64,000 nucleotides of DNA from Afifella pfennigii DSM 17143 (GCF_000688515.1 NZ_JHZK01000001.1:124001-188000); one strand, 5' to 3'. Counted from the first letter of the stretch, positions 23,017 to 32,294 are shown. The notes: generated from the sequence alone by a model not told the origin. A program made the numbers and translations.

Positions 23017-25023
23017 ATGCAAAAGGCCAGATTCCTACTTGCCGGCGCCTTGATGCTGTGCGCCGGCGGGGCCACGGCCGCCGAGGACGTCATGGTGGTC
23101 TTCGACGGCTCAAACTCCATGTGGGGCCAGATCGACGGCACCGCCAAGATCGAGATTGCCCGCAACGCCATGGGAAGCCTCATCGGCGACTGGACGCAGG
23201 ACAGCAATGTCGGCCTGATGGCTTACGGCCATCGCCGCGAGGGCGATTGCAGCGATATCGAGACGCTCATCGCCCCCGGCCCGTTTGACCGCGACGCCTT
23301 CATGGCGAAGGTGGCCAGCATGTCTCCGAAAGGCAAGACGCCGCTGGCGAGCGCCGTGGAAAAGGCCGCCGAGGCCCTCGCCTATCGCGACAATCCGGCC
23401 ACCATCGTTCTCATCACCGACGGCATCGAGAGCTGTCGGCGCGATCCCTGTGCGCTCGCCGGCGAACTGGCGCAGATGGGAGTGAACTTCACCGCCCATG
23501 TCGTCGGTTTCGACCTTTCGGGCGAGGATCAGGCCGCGGTCGCATGCCTCGCCGAACGCACCGGCGGCCGCTTCGTCGCCGCCGGCAACGCCGCCGAGCT
23601 CGGCGCGGCGTTGAGCGAGGTCGCAACCGCGGTGGCGGCGCCCAAGCCGGGGAGCGCGCCTGCGCCGAAGCCTGAGCCGACGTCGAGCGTGACCCTCAAG
23701 ACGCCCGAAAGCGTCGTCACCGGCGCCGCCTTCGACGTTTCCTGGGAGACAACCGACCAGCAGCCGCGCGATTTCGTGACCATCGTGCCCATGGGCGCGA
23801 AGGAAGGCGGGTATGGGAACTACGCGCGCGTGGGCGACGACAGTGAAGGCAGCCTTCGGGCCGCTGCCGAGACGGGTCTCTACGAAGTGCGCTATGTGAT
23901 CGAGGAAGGGCGCGCCACGGCGGCTTCCGCCGAGATCCAGGTGGTGGCGGCGGAGACGTCGGTGGACGCTGCCGAGAGCGCCATGGCCGGCGAGAACTTT
24001 GCGGTTTCCTGGTCGCACGCCGTTCATCCGCGCGATTTCGTCACCATCGTCCCGATGGGCGCCGCGGAAGGCGAGTACGGCGCGCACAAGCGGGTTGGCG
24101 ACCAGGCCGAAGCTACGCTCACGGCGCCGGCCGAGCCCGGCCTTTACGAGGTGCGCTATGTGCTCGATGAAGGGAGGCGGACGCTCGCCTCGGCCGAGAT
24201 CGAGATCCTGGAGGCCGAGGCCTCCGTCCGGGCGCCGCAGAGCGCCGTCGTCGGCTCGCTCTTTCCGGTGCAATGGTCGCGCTCCATCCATCCGCGCGAC
24301 TTCGTCACCATCGTGCCGATGGGCGCCGAGGAAGGTGCTTACGACAGCTACGCGCGTGTCGGCGACAAGACCGAAGGCACGCTCACGGCGCCCGCCGCGG
24401 CCGGGCTCTACGAGGTGCGCTATGTGCTTGAGGAAGGGAGGCGGACGCTCGCCTCGGCCGAGATCGAGATCGTGGAAGCCGATATCGAGCTGAGCGGGCC
24501 GGACACCGTCCGCGCTGGCACCGATATCCGCATGGCCTGGTCGGGTACCCCGCCCCATACGCGGGATTATGTGACCATTGTTCCGATGGGCTCGGAGGAA
24601 GGCGCCAATGGCGATTACGTCCGTGTCGGCGGGAGCAGCGAGGCTGACCTTCCCGCGCCGGGGCAAACCGGGCTCTACGAGGTTCGTTACGTCCTTGCCG
24701 AAGGCAAAAGGACGCTTGCCCGGCACACCCTGGAGGTGGTGGAAGAGAACGCGCCGCTCAACGACGGCGGTTCGCTTCAGGCCCCGCAATCCGGGGCGCC
24801 GGGCGAGACGGTGCAGGTCGGTTGGAGCGCCGATGGCGACGGCGATCGGCGCATCGCCCTTGCGCGCGCCGACCAGGCCGATTTCACCTGGATCGACGCC
24901 AAGAAGGCGGCCGAGGCGGCGCTGAGCTTCACCCTTCCCGATGAGCCGGGCTTTTACGAGTTCCGTCTGCTGGATATCGGCGAGCGCAAGGTGCTCAGCC
25001 GGGTGACCGTCAGCGTCGAATAG
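23017..25023 (+). CDS. Secreted von Willebrand factor A protein with 88-residue tandem repeats
   Basis: A 668-residue exported protein. The signal peptide is residues 1-21 (cleavage probably after ATA). The VWA domain (about 22-205) has the metal-ion adhesion motif DGSNS at 30-34. A Pro-rich linker follows, then four clear repeats. Each contains a version of PRDFVTIVPMG, then a conserved GLYEVRYV near its end; the RD pairs fall at residues 251, 339, 427 and 516, so the period is 88-89 residues. A fifth, degenerate unit closes the protein. The repeats look like beta-sandwich modules. No anchor motif is visible. The function is unknown; adhesion or a scaffold role in the periplasm is plausible. 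Confidence 0.88.
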   Translation: MQKARFLLAGALMLCAGGATAAEDVMVVFDGSNSMWGQIDGTAKIEIARNAMGSLIGDWTQDSNVGLMAYGHRREGDCSDIETLIAPGPFDRDAFMAKVASMSPKGKTPLASAVEKAAEALAYRDNPATIVLITDGIESCRRDPCALAGELAQMGVNFTAHVVGFDLSGEDQAAVACLAERTGGRFVAAGNAAELGAALSEVATAVAAPKPGSAPAPKPEPTSSVTLKTPESVVTGAAFDVSWETTDQQPRDFVTIVPMGAKEGGYGNYARVGDDSEGSLRAAAETGLYEVRYVIEEGRATAASAEIQVVAAETSVDAAESAMAGENFAVSWSHAVHPRDFVTIVPMGAAEGEYGAHKRVGDQAEATLTAPAEPGLYEVRYVLDEGRRTLASAEIEILEAEASVRAPQSAVVGSLFPVQWSRSIHPRDFVTIVPMGAEEGAYDSYARVGDKTEGTLTAPAAAGLYEVRYVLEEGRRTLASAEIEIVEADIELSGPDTVRAGTDIRMAWSGTPPHTRDYVTIVPMGSEEGANGDYVRVGGSSEADLPAPGQTGLYEVRYVLAEGKRTLARHTLEVVEENAPLNDGGSLQAPQSGAPGETVQVGWSADGDGDRRIALARADQADFTWIDAKKAAEAALSFTLPDEPGFYEFRLLDIGERKVLSRVTVSVE

Positions 25024-25050
25024 GAACGCCCGGCGCGGGACGACACATGC

Positions 25051-25077
25051 CCCGCCGGCTGCCACGCGGCCGGCGGG
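25051..25077. terminator. Hairpin between convergent VWA and SH3 genes
   Basis: CCCGCCGGC (25051-25059) and GCCGGCGGG (25069-25077) form a perfect 9-bp stem with a 9-base loop in the 68-base gap between two converging genes. A short TCTT follows on the plus strand. Confidence 0.5.
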
Positions 25078-25091
25078 TCTTGGGGCGAGGC

Positions 25092-25862
25092 CTATTGGAA
25101 GCTCCAAGCCTCATGCTCGACACGGATAACCCGCGGTTCGCCGTTCTGGGCGCGCAGGCGCACGATTGCCCGGCGCGGCTGGCCGAAATTGCGAAAATCG
25201 ACGTTGACGGTGATGAGGCCACGATACATTGGCTGCGCCTCGTCCAGCGCGACGCGCAAATCGGTGACGTCGCTGTCCTGCGCATCGAAGAGCGGGCCGG
25301 CCTCCAGCTCGCCGCGCGCGATGGCCGCGACGAGCGGCGCGGCGAAGAAGGCGCCGGCGCGCGCCGGATGCAGTGGGCCTGTGAAGCTGTCGCTCAAGGC
25401 GCGCAGATGATCGTCGTAAAGCCGCCGCACCAGCCGTTCCGCCTTATCGGCGATGTCCTCCGTCGCCGCCGGGGGCACCCTCTCCGCCCCATAATCAGGT
25501 TCCAGAAAGCGTTGCGCCACCCAGCCCTTGCGGCTGTAATCGGGGCTTTGCATCAAGCACCAGCGCGGCGGCAGGGCGGCACGTTCGGCCTCGCTCATCC
25601 GGAAATAGTGCTCCGGCGTCATCAAAGGTACGCAGGTGACCTGCAAGAGCCCGCGCGCATCATGAGAGAACTCGCCGATCACGGGGTATTGGGTCCCCGG
25701 ACCCATACGCATGTTGAGCGCATCGCCGGCTCCCACATCGACGACGCGCCAGGCATCCGGCCCGTCGGCCTCCGCCCAGGCCACGCCGCACGTCACCAGC
25801 GCGGCAAGTCCAGCGGCGCACATGCTGCGCAAGCGCGTCCGCCTCTTGTCTCGGCCCAACAT
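25092..25862 (-). CDS. Periplasmic SH3-domain protein of unknown function
   Basis: A 256-residue exported protein. I place the start at ATG 25862 (MLGRDKRRTRLRSMC), preceded by GGAAGGATGAG. A signal peptide covers residues 1-30 (cleavage near VAWA-EA). A bacterial SH3-like domain follows at about 38-120, with DALNMRMGPGTQYPVIGEF and RKGWVAQRFL. The C-terminal 120 residues look like a separate alpha/beta domain that I cannot name. Two or three Cys in the first domain could form disulfides. SH3 modules of this type often bind peptidoglycan. It is divergent from the gene at 26004, so the two may share a control region. Confidence 0.8.
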   Translation of the reverse strand: MLGRDKRRTRLRSMCAAGLAALVTCGVAWAEADGPDAWRVVDVGAGDALNMRMGPGTQYPVIGEFSHDARGLLQVTCVPLMTPEHYFRMSEAERAALPPRWCLMQSPDYSRKGWVAQRFLEPDYGAERVPPAATEDIADKAERLVRRLYDDHLRALSDSFTGPLHPARAGAFFAAPLVAAIARGELEAGPLFDAQDSDVTDLRVALDEAQPMYRGLITVNVDFRNFGQPRRAIVRLRAQNGEPRVIRVEHEAWSFQ

Positions 25863-26003
25863 CTTCTCATCCTTCCACTGTCTTGGTGCTTGAAAGGGTG
25901 ACCTATCCAAATAGGATGGCGCCGTCCCCGTCGGAAAGGACGGGGCCCGCGCGGGGGGCTGCAAAGCGCGCTTGAGAAAACCCAAGCCAAAGGTGTGGCT
26001 AGC

Positions 26004-26567
26004 ATGAACCGCACGTCCAACCTTGCGGGCGTTCCCCTCCCTGCGCCGTTCGTCTTGGCGCCGTTCCTCATCGCCGCTTTCCTCATCCTCCTGGCGGGCC
26101 TCGCGCCCTCGCGCGGAGCGGAGGCGGAGGTTCTGGAGGAGCCGGCCGGCGAGGTTCTTCTGGAGGTCGTGGGAGACATCCAACGCACCAACCGCGACGG
26201 CAGGGCCGTCTTCGATCGCGCCATGCTGGAGAGCCTTCCCTCCACGAAGCTGCGGACCTCGACGGTGGTGACCGATGGCGTGCGTCATTTCAGGGGCTTT
26301 TACATGCGCGACCTTCTGGCCTTGCTGGGGGCGCAGGGGACGACGTTGAGGGCAAGCGCCCTCAACGATTACCAGATCGACATTCCGCTCTCCGACTTCG
26401 CCCGCTTCGATGTCGTCGTGGCGACGCATATCGACGGCGAGCTCTTGCAGCCGCGCGACAAGGGCCCCTTGTGGATCGTCTATCCCCGCGACGACCACGC
26501 CGAGCTTCAGGACCTGCGTTACGATTACCGCTGGGTATGGCAGCTCAATCGCCTGGAGGTGAGATGA
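26004..26567 (+). CDS. Membrane-anchored molybdopterin-domain-like protein without cysteine
   Basis: A 187-residue protein with an N-terminal hydrophobic segment (about 12-40, signal or anchor) followed by a periplasmic domain. The order of elements (LLEVVGDIQRTN..., FDRAMLESLP, VRHFRGFYMRDLLALLG, GPLWIVYPRDD and a C-terminal YDYRWVWQLNRLEV) resembles the sulfite-oxidase-type molybdopterin-binding fold in abbreviated form. There is no cysteine in the whole protein, so the usual molybdenum ligand is missing and catalysis of that type is excluded. Its stop overlaps the start of the kinase gene (ATGA). It is probably a sensory partner of the kinase. Start ATG 26004 has AAAGG upstream; GTG 25995 is in frame. 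Confidence 0.7.
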   Translation: MNRTSNLAGVPLPAPFVLAPFLIAAFLILLAGLAPSRGAEAEVLEEPAGEVLLEVVGDIQRTNRDGRAVFDRAMLESLPSTKLRTSTVVTDGVRHFRGFYMRDLLALLGAQGTTLRASALNDYQIDIPLSDFARFDVVVATHIDGELLQPRDKGPLWIVYPRDDHAELQDLRYDYRWVWQLNRLEVR

Positions 26568-27892
26568 AACTGCGGGGCGGCGTCTTCGCGCATCCCTTCA
26601 GCCTCGCCGCCATCGTCCTCTTCACCGGTCTTCTTGTCTTCGCCCTGTGGCGCCTGTGGAGCACCGAGCAGGCGCTGCGCGCGCAGGCGGGCGACAACAT
26701 GCTCTGGACGATCGCGCAGGCCCAGCTCGCCGCCCAGCAGCTCGACCTCGCCCTCGCCCGGGCACGTCTGGAGGCGGAGGAGGCCGACACGCTCGGGCTG
26801 CGCTACGACGTGCTCCTCAGCCGCCTGACCCTTCTCATGGAGGGGCCGCAGCGTCGCTATCTCGACGATCTGGGACAGCTTGCGCCGATCAGGCGCCTCT
26901 CACGCGAGGTCGAAACCCGCGAGGCTGACGTTCTCGCCGCCGGTCCGGCAGAAGGCGAGTATCTCCACGATCTCCTGGGGGAGCTGGCGCGCGAGCTCGG
27001 CCTGGCCGCCAACCGCGCCATGGTCGCCCATTGGGACGAGACGGGCGCGCAGCTCGACCGCCAGCACGCCGCGATCCTGCAGGTGATCCTTGCGGTCGCC
27101 ATCATCCTGACGCTCGGTGCCTTCATTTCCGGGCGCATGCTGGCCGCCCTGGGCGCCAAGCAGCGCGCGCAGATGTCGCTGCTGCGCGAGAAGGAAATCC
27201 GCGAGGCCTATCGCAGCTTCGTCGCCCTCGTCTCCCATCAGTTCCGCACGCCCTTATCGGTCATCGACGCCTCCATGCAGCGCATCCTGCGCAAGGGCGA
27301 GGCGATGTCCCGTGCGGAGATCGCCGAGCGCGCCCAACGCACCCGCGCAAGCGTCAAAAGCCTGACGGAGCTGATGCAGGCAACGCTCGATTCCATGAAG
27401 CTCGACGCCGGCCAAATGCATATAAAACAGCGGGAATTCAATCTCGCCGTCGAGTTCAAGACCGCCCGCGAGCGCCAGCTTGAGGCCCGGCCGGACCGCA
27501 CCATCACGATCGACATCGGCGACGACGTTCCCACCAATCTCACCAGCGACCCGCTGCTCGTGCATCAGATCATCGCCAACCTCCTCGCCAACGCCCTGGC
27601 CTACTCGCCACGCACGGAGCCGGTTGCGGTCCGCGTGCGGCGGCACGGCGAACGGCTGCGCATCGCCATCGAAGATCGAGGCATCGGCATTCCGGACGAG
27701 GAGAAGGAGCGGCTGTTTCAGCCCTTCTTTCGCGCCAGCACGGCCACCGGCGCCTATGGCGTTGGCATGGGTCTTTACCTCTCTCGCCGTCTTGCCCGCA
27801 TCCTCGGCGGCGATCTGACCTTCAAGAGCAAGCAGGGTCTCGGCTCCACCTTCACGCTCGACCTGCCGCTCGCAAGCGTCCCGAGCGCCTGA
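26564..27892 (+). CDS. Membrane sensor histidine kinase
   Basis: A 442-residue kinase. TM1 is at about 11-31 and TM2 at about 168-192, enclosing a helical periplasmic region of about 135 residues. A HisKA domain carries His225 in SHQFRTPLSVID (Gln replaces the usual Glu after His). The HATPase domain has the N-box IIANLLANALAYSP, G1 DRGIGIPDEE, F-box LFQPFFRAS and G2 GVGMGLYLSRRL. ATG 26564 has GGAGGTGAG upstream and overlaps the upstream gene. No response regulator gene follows; the REC-LuxR gene at 20727 is the nearest candidate. Confidence 0.93.
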   Translation: MKLRGGVFAHPFSLAAIVLFTGLLVFALWRLWSTEQALRAQAGDNMLWTIAQAQLAAQQLDLALARARLEAEEADTLGLRYDVLLSRLTLLMEGPQRRYLDDLGQLAPIRRLSREVETREADVLAAGPAEGEYLHDLLGELARELGLAANRAMVAHWDETGAQLDRQHAAILQVILAVAIILTLGAFISGRMLAALGAKQRAQMSLLREKEIREAYRSFVALVSHQFRTPLSVIDASMQRILRKGEAMSRAEIAERAQRTRASVKSLTELMQATLDSMKLDAGQMHIKQREFNLAVEFKTARERQLEARPDRTITIDIGDDVPTNLTSDPLLVHQIIANLLANALAYSPRTEPVAVRVRRHGERLRIAIEDRGIGIPDEEKERLFQPFFRASTATGAYGVGMGLYLSRRLARILGGDLTFKSKQGLGSTFTLDLPLASVPSA

Positions 27893-27937
27893 GCCGGCGT
27901 GCCGCAGCGGCCTCGCCGGCCCGCCGCCTGCCTGGCC

Positions 27938-28135
27938 TCAGGCTACGGGCTGGGCAGGATATCCCGCCTTCTTCAGCACCGTCTCGATCACCTGCCGCGG
28001 CATATCCGATTGCACCTCCACCGTCCGCGCTTGCAGATCGGCTACGATCTTGGCGGCTCCGTCCAGCGAACGGATCGCCTCGCTCACGCTCTCGACGCAA
28101 CCGCGGCAAGCCATCTTCTCGATATGGAAAAGCAT
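27938..28135 (-). CDS. Small heavy-metal-associated (CopZ-like) protein
   Basis: A 65-residue single HMA domain with the metal site [10 protein letters not shown] (Cys10 and Cys13) and the fold's usual ending LKKAGYPAQ. Such proteins carry Cu(I) to CopA or buffer it. A very good ribosome site (AAAGGAGG) precedes ATG 28135. It is divergent from the copA gene, with 150 bases between the starts and a CueR-type operator in the gap. A much longer reading through the opposite strand of copA is an artefact. Confidence 0.9.
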   Translation of the reverse strand: MLFHIEKMACRGCVESVSEAIRSLDGAAKIVADLQARTVEVQSDMPRQVIETVLKKAGYPAQPVA

Positions 28136-28223
28136 GGGAACCTCCTTTTCCGTTCCAGATCGCCCGCAGATGCGCTTTGCCGGCGTTGGCAGGTCAAGGC
28201 CGAAAAATCTCTCCGCCTCGCTC

Positions 28224-28250
28224 TTGACCTTCCAGTCGTTGGAAGCCCCA
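28224..28250 (+). promoter_or_regulatory. CueR/HmrR-type copper promoter
   Basis: TTGACC (28224-28229) is followed by a dyad with arms CTTCCA and TGGAAG separated by GTCGT, inside the spacer. This matches the architecture of MerR-family copper promoters, which have an unusually long 19-20 bp spacer. The -10 element that would fall around 28249-28255 is poor. It points towards copA and lies upstream of both divergent copper genes. No MerR-family copper regulator gene is in the window. Confidence 0.6.
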
Positions 28251-28285
28251 CCTTTCCCCGAGCAAGATGTACCGAGGAAAGCGCG

Positions 28286-30811
28286 ATGAACGCACCCGTG
28301 AAGATCAGCCCTGCCGAAAGAGTGACCCTGCCCATCGAAGGCATGAGTTGCGCCTCCTGCGTCGGACGGGTGGAGAAGGCGCTGAAGGCGGTCCCCGGCG
28401 TGGCGGCGGCCCATGTCAACCTGGCGACCGAGAGCGCCGAGGTGGCGCTGACGGAGCCAATCGACCGCAGGGCGCTGGTGGAGGCCGTGGAGAAGGCTGG
28501 CTATGCCGTGCCTGCCGGCTCCGTGGAGCTCGCCGTCTCCGGCATGTCCTGCGCGTCCTGTGTCGGCCGCGTGGAGAAGGCCCTGAAGGAGGTTCCAGGC
28601 GTCACCGAGGCGAGCGTCAACCTCGCCGCCGAGCGGGCTCTCGTCAAAGGTCGGGCCGATATCGATGCCTTGGTCGCCGCGCTCGGCGCCGCCGGTTACC
28701 AGGCAAGCCCGGTTGCCACCGGCGCCGAGGAACGGGCCGAGGCGAGCGCGCGCAAGGATGCCGAAGAAGCGCGCCTGAAGCGCGACGTCTTGCTCGCCGC
28801 GCTGGCGACCCTGCCCGTCTTCGCGCTGGAGATGGGCGCCAAGATCGTGCCCGGCATGCATGCATGGATCGTCTCCACCATCGGCATGCAAACCAATTGG
28901 TATATTCAGTTCGCCTTCACGCTTTTCGTCCTCGCCGTGCCGGGCATCCGCTTCTACAGCCACGGCTTTCCGGCGCTGTTGCGCGGCGCGCCGGACATGA
29001 ACAGCCTCGTGGCCGTCGGCACCTCGGCCGCCTTCCTCTATTCCCTGGTGGCAACCTTCGCCCCCGCCCTGCTGCCGCAGGGAACGGTCAACGTCTACTA
29101 TGAGGCGGCCGCCGTCATCGTCACGCTGATCCTCCTCGGGCGCTATCTGGAGGCGCGCGCCAAGGGCCGCACGTCGGAGGCCATCAAGCGGCTCGCCGGC
29201 CTGCAGGTGAAGACCGCCCGGGTGCGCCGCAAGGGCGCGGTCTCTGAGATCGCCGTCGCCGAAGTGGAACCCGGCGACGTGGTCGAGATCCGCCCCGGCG
29301 AGCGGGTGCCGGTCGATGGCGAGGTGATCGAGGGGGCGAGCTATATCGACGAATCCATGATCACCGGCGAGCCGGTGCCGGTCGCCAAGGAGCCGGGCGC
29401 GACCGTGGTCGGCGGCACGGTCAACCAGACCGGCGCGCTCGCCTTCACCGCCACGGCGGTGGGCGCCGACACCATGCTCGCCCAGATCATCCGCATGGTG
29501 GAGGAAGCGCAGGGCTCCAAGCTGCCGATCCAGGCTCTGGTCGACCGGGTGACGCTGTGGTTCGTGCCGGTGGTCATGACCGTCGCGGCGCTGACCTTCC
29601 TCGTGTGGATGGTCTGGGGGCCGGAGCCGGCGCTCACCTTCGGCCTCGTCAACGCCGTCGCCGTTTTGATCATCGCCTGCCCCTGCGCCATGGGGCTTGC
29701 CACCCCGACCTCCATCATGGTCGGCACGGGCCGGGGCGCGGAGATTGGCATCCTGTTCCGCAAGGGCGAGGCTCTGCAAACGCTGAAGCAAGCGCGCGCG
29801 GTGGCGCTCGACAAGACGGGCACGTTGACGGAGGGCCGCCCGGTTCTCACCGATCTTGAGCTGAGCGAGGGGTTCGACCGGCGCGATGTGCTTGCGCGGA
29901 TTGCCGCGGTGGAAGCCAAGTCCGAGCACCCGATCGCGCGCGCCATCGTGGAGGCGGCAGAGGCCGATGGCCTCCACCTGCCGCAGGTCACCGACTTCGG
30001 CTCGCAGACCGGCTTCGGCGTCGCGGGCCAGGTGGAGGAGCTGCGCGTGGAGATCGGCGCCGACCGCTACATGGCAAGGCTCTCCCACGATGTCGATGTC
30101 TTCGCCAAGACCGCCGACCGGCTGGCCGATGAAGGCAAGACGCCGCTCTACGCCGCCATTGGCGGCAGGCTCGCCGCCATTCTCGCCGTGGCCGATCCGG
30201 TGAAGGAGACGACGCCGGAGGCGATCGCGGCCCTGCACGATCTCGGCCTCAAGGTCGCGATGATCACCGGCGACAACCGTCGCACCGCCGACGCTATCGC
30301 GCGCCGGCTCGGCATCGACGAGGTGGTGGCCGAGGTGCTGCCCGGCGGCAAGGTCGACGCGGTAAGGCGCCTCAAGGCCGAGCACGGCACGCTCGCCTTC
30401 GTCGGCGACGGCATCAACGACGCGCCGGCGCTGGCGGAGGCCGATATCGGACTTGCCATCGGCACCGGCACCGATGTCGCCATCGAAGCCGCCGACGTGG
30501 TGCTCGTTTCCGGCAGCCTCAAAGGCGTGCCGAACGCCATCGCGCTGTCCCAGGCGACGCTGAGGAACATCCGCCAGAACCTGTTCTGGGCATTCGCCTA
30601 CAACACCGCGCTCATCCCGGTGGCCGCGGGCGTGCTCTATCCTTTCTTCGGGCTGCTGCTTTCGCCCATCCTCGCCGCCGCCGCCATGGCGCTGTCGAGC
30701 GTCTTCGTTCTCGCCAACGCCTTGCGCCTTCGCCGCTTCACGGCGCCGATGCCGGCAGAGCCGCAGACAAGCTCCGCGGCGGCTCCGCCCCGCCTCGTTC
30801 CGGCGCAATAG
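28286..30811 (+). CDS. copA: CopA, Cu(I)-exporting P1B-type ATPase
   Basis: An 841-residue inner-membrane ATPase that exports Cu(I). It carries two N-terminal HMA domains with Cys22/Cys25 and Cys89/Cys92. The two share the string [16 protein letters not shown], which suggests a fairly recent duplication. Then follow eight membrane segments, the actuator motif TGEP (ITGEPVPV), the CPC transport site ([14 protein letters not shown]), the phosphorylation site DKTGTLTEG, the P1B-specific [11 protein letters not shown] and [13 protein letters not shown] 28286 has GAGGA upstream. Reading further upstream in this frame enters the divergent control region and is not real. Confidence 0.96.
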   Translation: MNAPVKISPAERVTLPIEGMSCASCVGRVEKALKAVPGVAAAHVNLATESAEVALTEPIDRRALVEAVEKAGYAVPAGSVELAVSGMSCASCVGRVEKALKEVPGVTEASVNLAAERALVKGRADIDALVAALGAAGYQASPVATGAEERAEASARKDAEEARLKRDVLLAALATLPVFALEMGAKIVPGMHAWIVSTIGMQTNWYIQFAFTLFVLAVPGIRFYSHGFPALLRGAPDMNSLVAVGTSAAFLYSLVATFAPALLPQGTVNVYYEAAAVIVTLILLGRYLEARAKGRTSEAIKRLAGLQVKTARVRRKGAVSEIAVAEVEPGDVVEIRPGERVPVDGEVIEGASYIDESMITGEPVPVAKEPGATVVGGTVNQTGALAFTATAVGADTMLAQIIRMVEEAQGSKLPIQALVDRVTLWFVPVVMTVAALTFLVWMVWGPEPALTFGLVNAVAVLIIACPCAMGLATPTSIMVGTGRGAEIGILFRKGEALQTLKQARAVALDKTGTLTEGRPVLTDLELSEGFDRRDVLARIAAVEAKSEHPIARAIVEAAEADGLHLPQVTDFGSQTGFGVAGQVEELRVEIGADRYMARLSHDVDVFAKTADRLADEGKTPLYAAIGGRLAAILAVADPVKETTPEAIAALHDLGLKVAMITGDNRRTADAIARRLGIDEVVAEVLPGGKVDAVRRLKAEHGTLAFVGDGINDAPALAEADIGLAIGTGTDVAIEAADVVLVSGSLKGVPNAIALSQATLRNIRQNLFWAFAYNTALIPVAAGVLYPFFGLLLSPILAAAAMALSSVFVLANALRLRRFTAPMPAEPQTSSAAAPPRLVPAQ

Positions 30812-30935
30812 CGTCGGCGCAAGGGCGCCCGACCGGTTCATGGTCGGGCGCCGACAGACGCCGCTGTTGCGCGACGACATCGGTCTTGATGGCGGCTGGG
30901 CGACGCGATACCCAAGCGGCAGAGGTGAAGACAGC

Positions 30936-32294
30936 GTGCTGAGCGTTCTCTCCAACCGCACCTACCGGCACCTCTTCGCCGCACAGGTGCTTTCCCTCCT
31001 CGGCACCGGGCTGACGACGGTGGCGCTCGGCCTTCTCGCCTACGAGCTCGCCGGCGCCGATGCCGGGCTCGTCCTCGGCATCGCCTTCACCGTCAAGATG
31101 CTCGCCTATGTCGGCCTATCGCCCATCGCCGGCGCTCTCGCCGGCATGCTGCCGCGGCGGGCTTTGTTGGTCTCGCTCGACCTTCTGCGCGCCGCCATGG
31201 TGCTGTTTCTGCCCTTCGTCACCGAAATCTGGCAGATCTACCTTCTGGTCTTCCTGTTTCAGTCCTTCTCCGCCGCCTTCACGCCCACCTTCCAGGCGAC
31301 CATCCCCGACGTGCTTGCCGACGAGAAAGCCTATACCGAAGCCTTGTCGCTTTCCCGGCTCGCCTACGACCTTGAAGCGCTGCTAAGCCCCCTTCTGGCC
31401 GGGCTCCTGCTCACCGTTCTCAGCTTCCACTGGTTGTTCGTGGGCAACGCCATCGGCTTTCTCATCTCCGCGGCGCTCGTCGTATCGGTGGCCTTGCCGG
31501 CGTTCGGCCGCGTGGAGGAGCGCAGCTTCGCCGCGCGCGTGACGCGCGGCGCCTGGATCTATCTGCGCACGCCGCGCTTGCGCGGGCTTCTGGCGCTCAG
31601 CGCCGCCGTCTCGGCGGCCGGCGCCATGGTCATCGTCAACACGGTGGTCATCGTCCGCGACGGTTTCGGCGGCTCCAACGCCGATGTCGCGCTGTTCTTC
31701 GCCGCCTATGGCGCCGGCTCCATCCTGGTCGCGCTTATCCTGCCGCGCCTGTTGGCACGCCTTGAGCCGCGCCCGGTGATGGTGACGGGCGGTTTGATCC
31801 TGCCGGCGGCGCTGATGATGGCCGGTGCCACAGGCGGCTACGGGCCGACGCTCGCACTATGGGCTGTGCTCGGCGCCGGCGCCTCGCTGGTGCAGACGCC
31901 GGCGGGCATTCTCTTGCGCCGCTCCTCCCACGCGCAGGACCGTCCGGCGCTGTTTGCGGCGCAGTTCGCGCTCTCTCACGCCTGCTGGCTCTTCGCCTAT
32001 CCCGCCGCCGGCTGGCTCGGTGCGCGCCTGGGGCTGGAGAACACCTTCGCCATCCTCGCCGTGATCGCGGCCATCGGCACCTCCGTCGCCTTGCTCGTCT
32101 GGCCTCGCCACGATCCGGAGGAGATCGAGCACGAACACGCCGAGATGGAGCACACCCATGGGCCGGGCGATGATGACCATCACGCCGCCGGCCTCGTCTG
32201 GTCGCAGACGGGAACGGGGCGCCACCGCCACCACCCGCTGCGCCATACCCATCGCTTCGTCATCGACGACCACCACCCGCTCTGGCCGCGATGA
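30936..32294 (+). CDS. MFS exporter with histidine-rich C-terminal tail (NreB-like)
   Basis: A 452-residue major facilitator protein with about twelve hydrophobic segments over residues 8-400 (start GTG 30936, AGAGGTGAA upstream). The last 60 residues are cytosolic or periplasmic and extremely His-rich, beginning EIEHEHAEMEHTHGPG and continuing with HRHHPLRHTHRF. Nickel exporter NreB has the same layout, an MFS body with a His-rich tail that binds metal. The neighbourhood (CopA and a CopZ-like protein) supports a metal role. Whether the substrate is Ni, Co, Zn or Cu cannot be decided from sequence. Confidence 0.8.
   Translation: MLSVLSNRTYRHLFAAQVLSLLGTGLTTVALGLLAYELAGADAGLVLGIAFTVKMLAYVGLSPIAGALAGMLPRRALLVSLDLLRAAMVLFLPFVTEIWQIYLLVFLFQSFSAAFTPTFQATIPDVLADEKAYTEALSLSRLAYDLEALLSPLLAGLLLTVLSFHWLFVGNAIGFLISAALVVSVALPAFGRVEERSFAARVTRGAWIYLRTPRLRGLLALSAAVSAAGAMVIVNTVVIVRDGFGGSNADVALFFAAYGAGSILVALILPRLLARLEPRPVMVTGGLILPAALMMAGATGGYGPTLALWAVLGAGASLVQTPAGILLRRSSHAQDRPALFAAQFALSHACWLFAYPAAGWLGARLGLENTFAILAVIAAIGTSVALLVWPRHDPEEIEHEHAEMEHTHGPGDDDHHAAGLVWSQTGTGRHRHHPLRHTHRFVIDDHHPLWPR

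Noticed and set aside
28136-30961. Long minus-strand frame running through copA into the small HMA gene
   Set aside because: Only its last 65 codons (27938-28135) are real. The rest is the shadow of copA, and a strong ribosome site marks the short gene's start.
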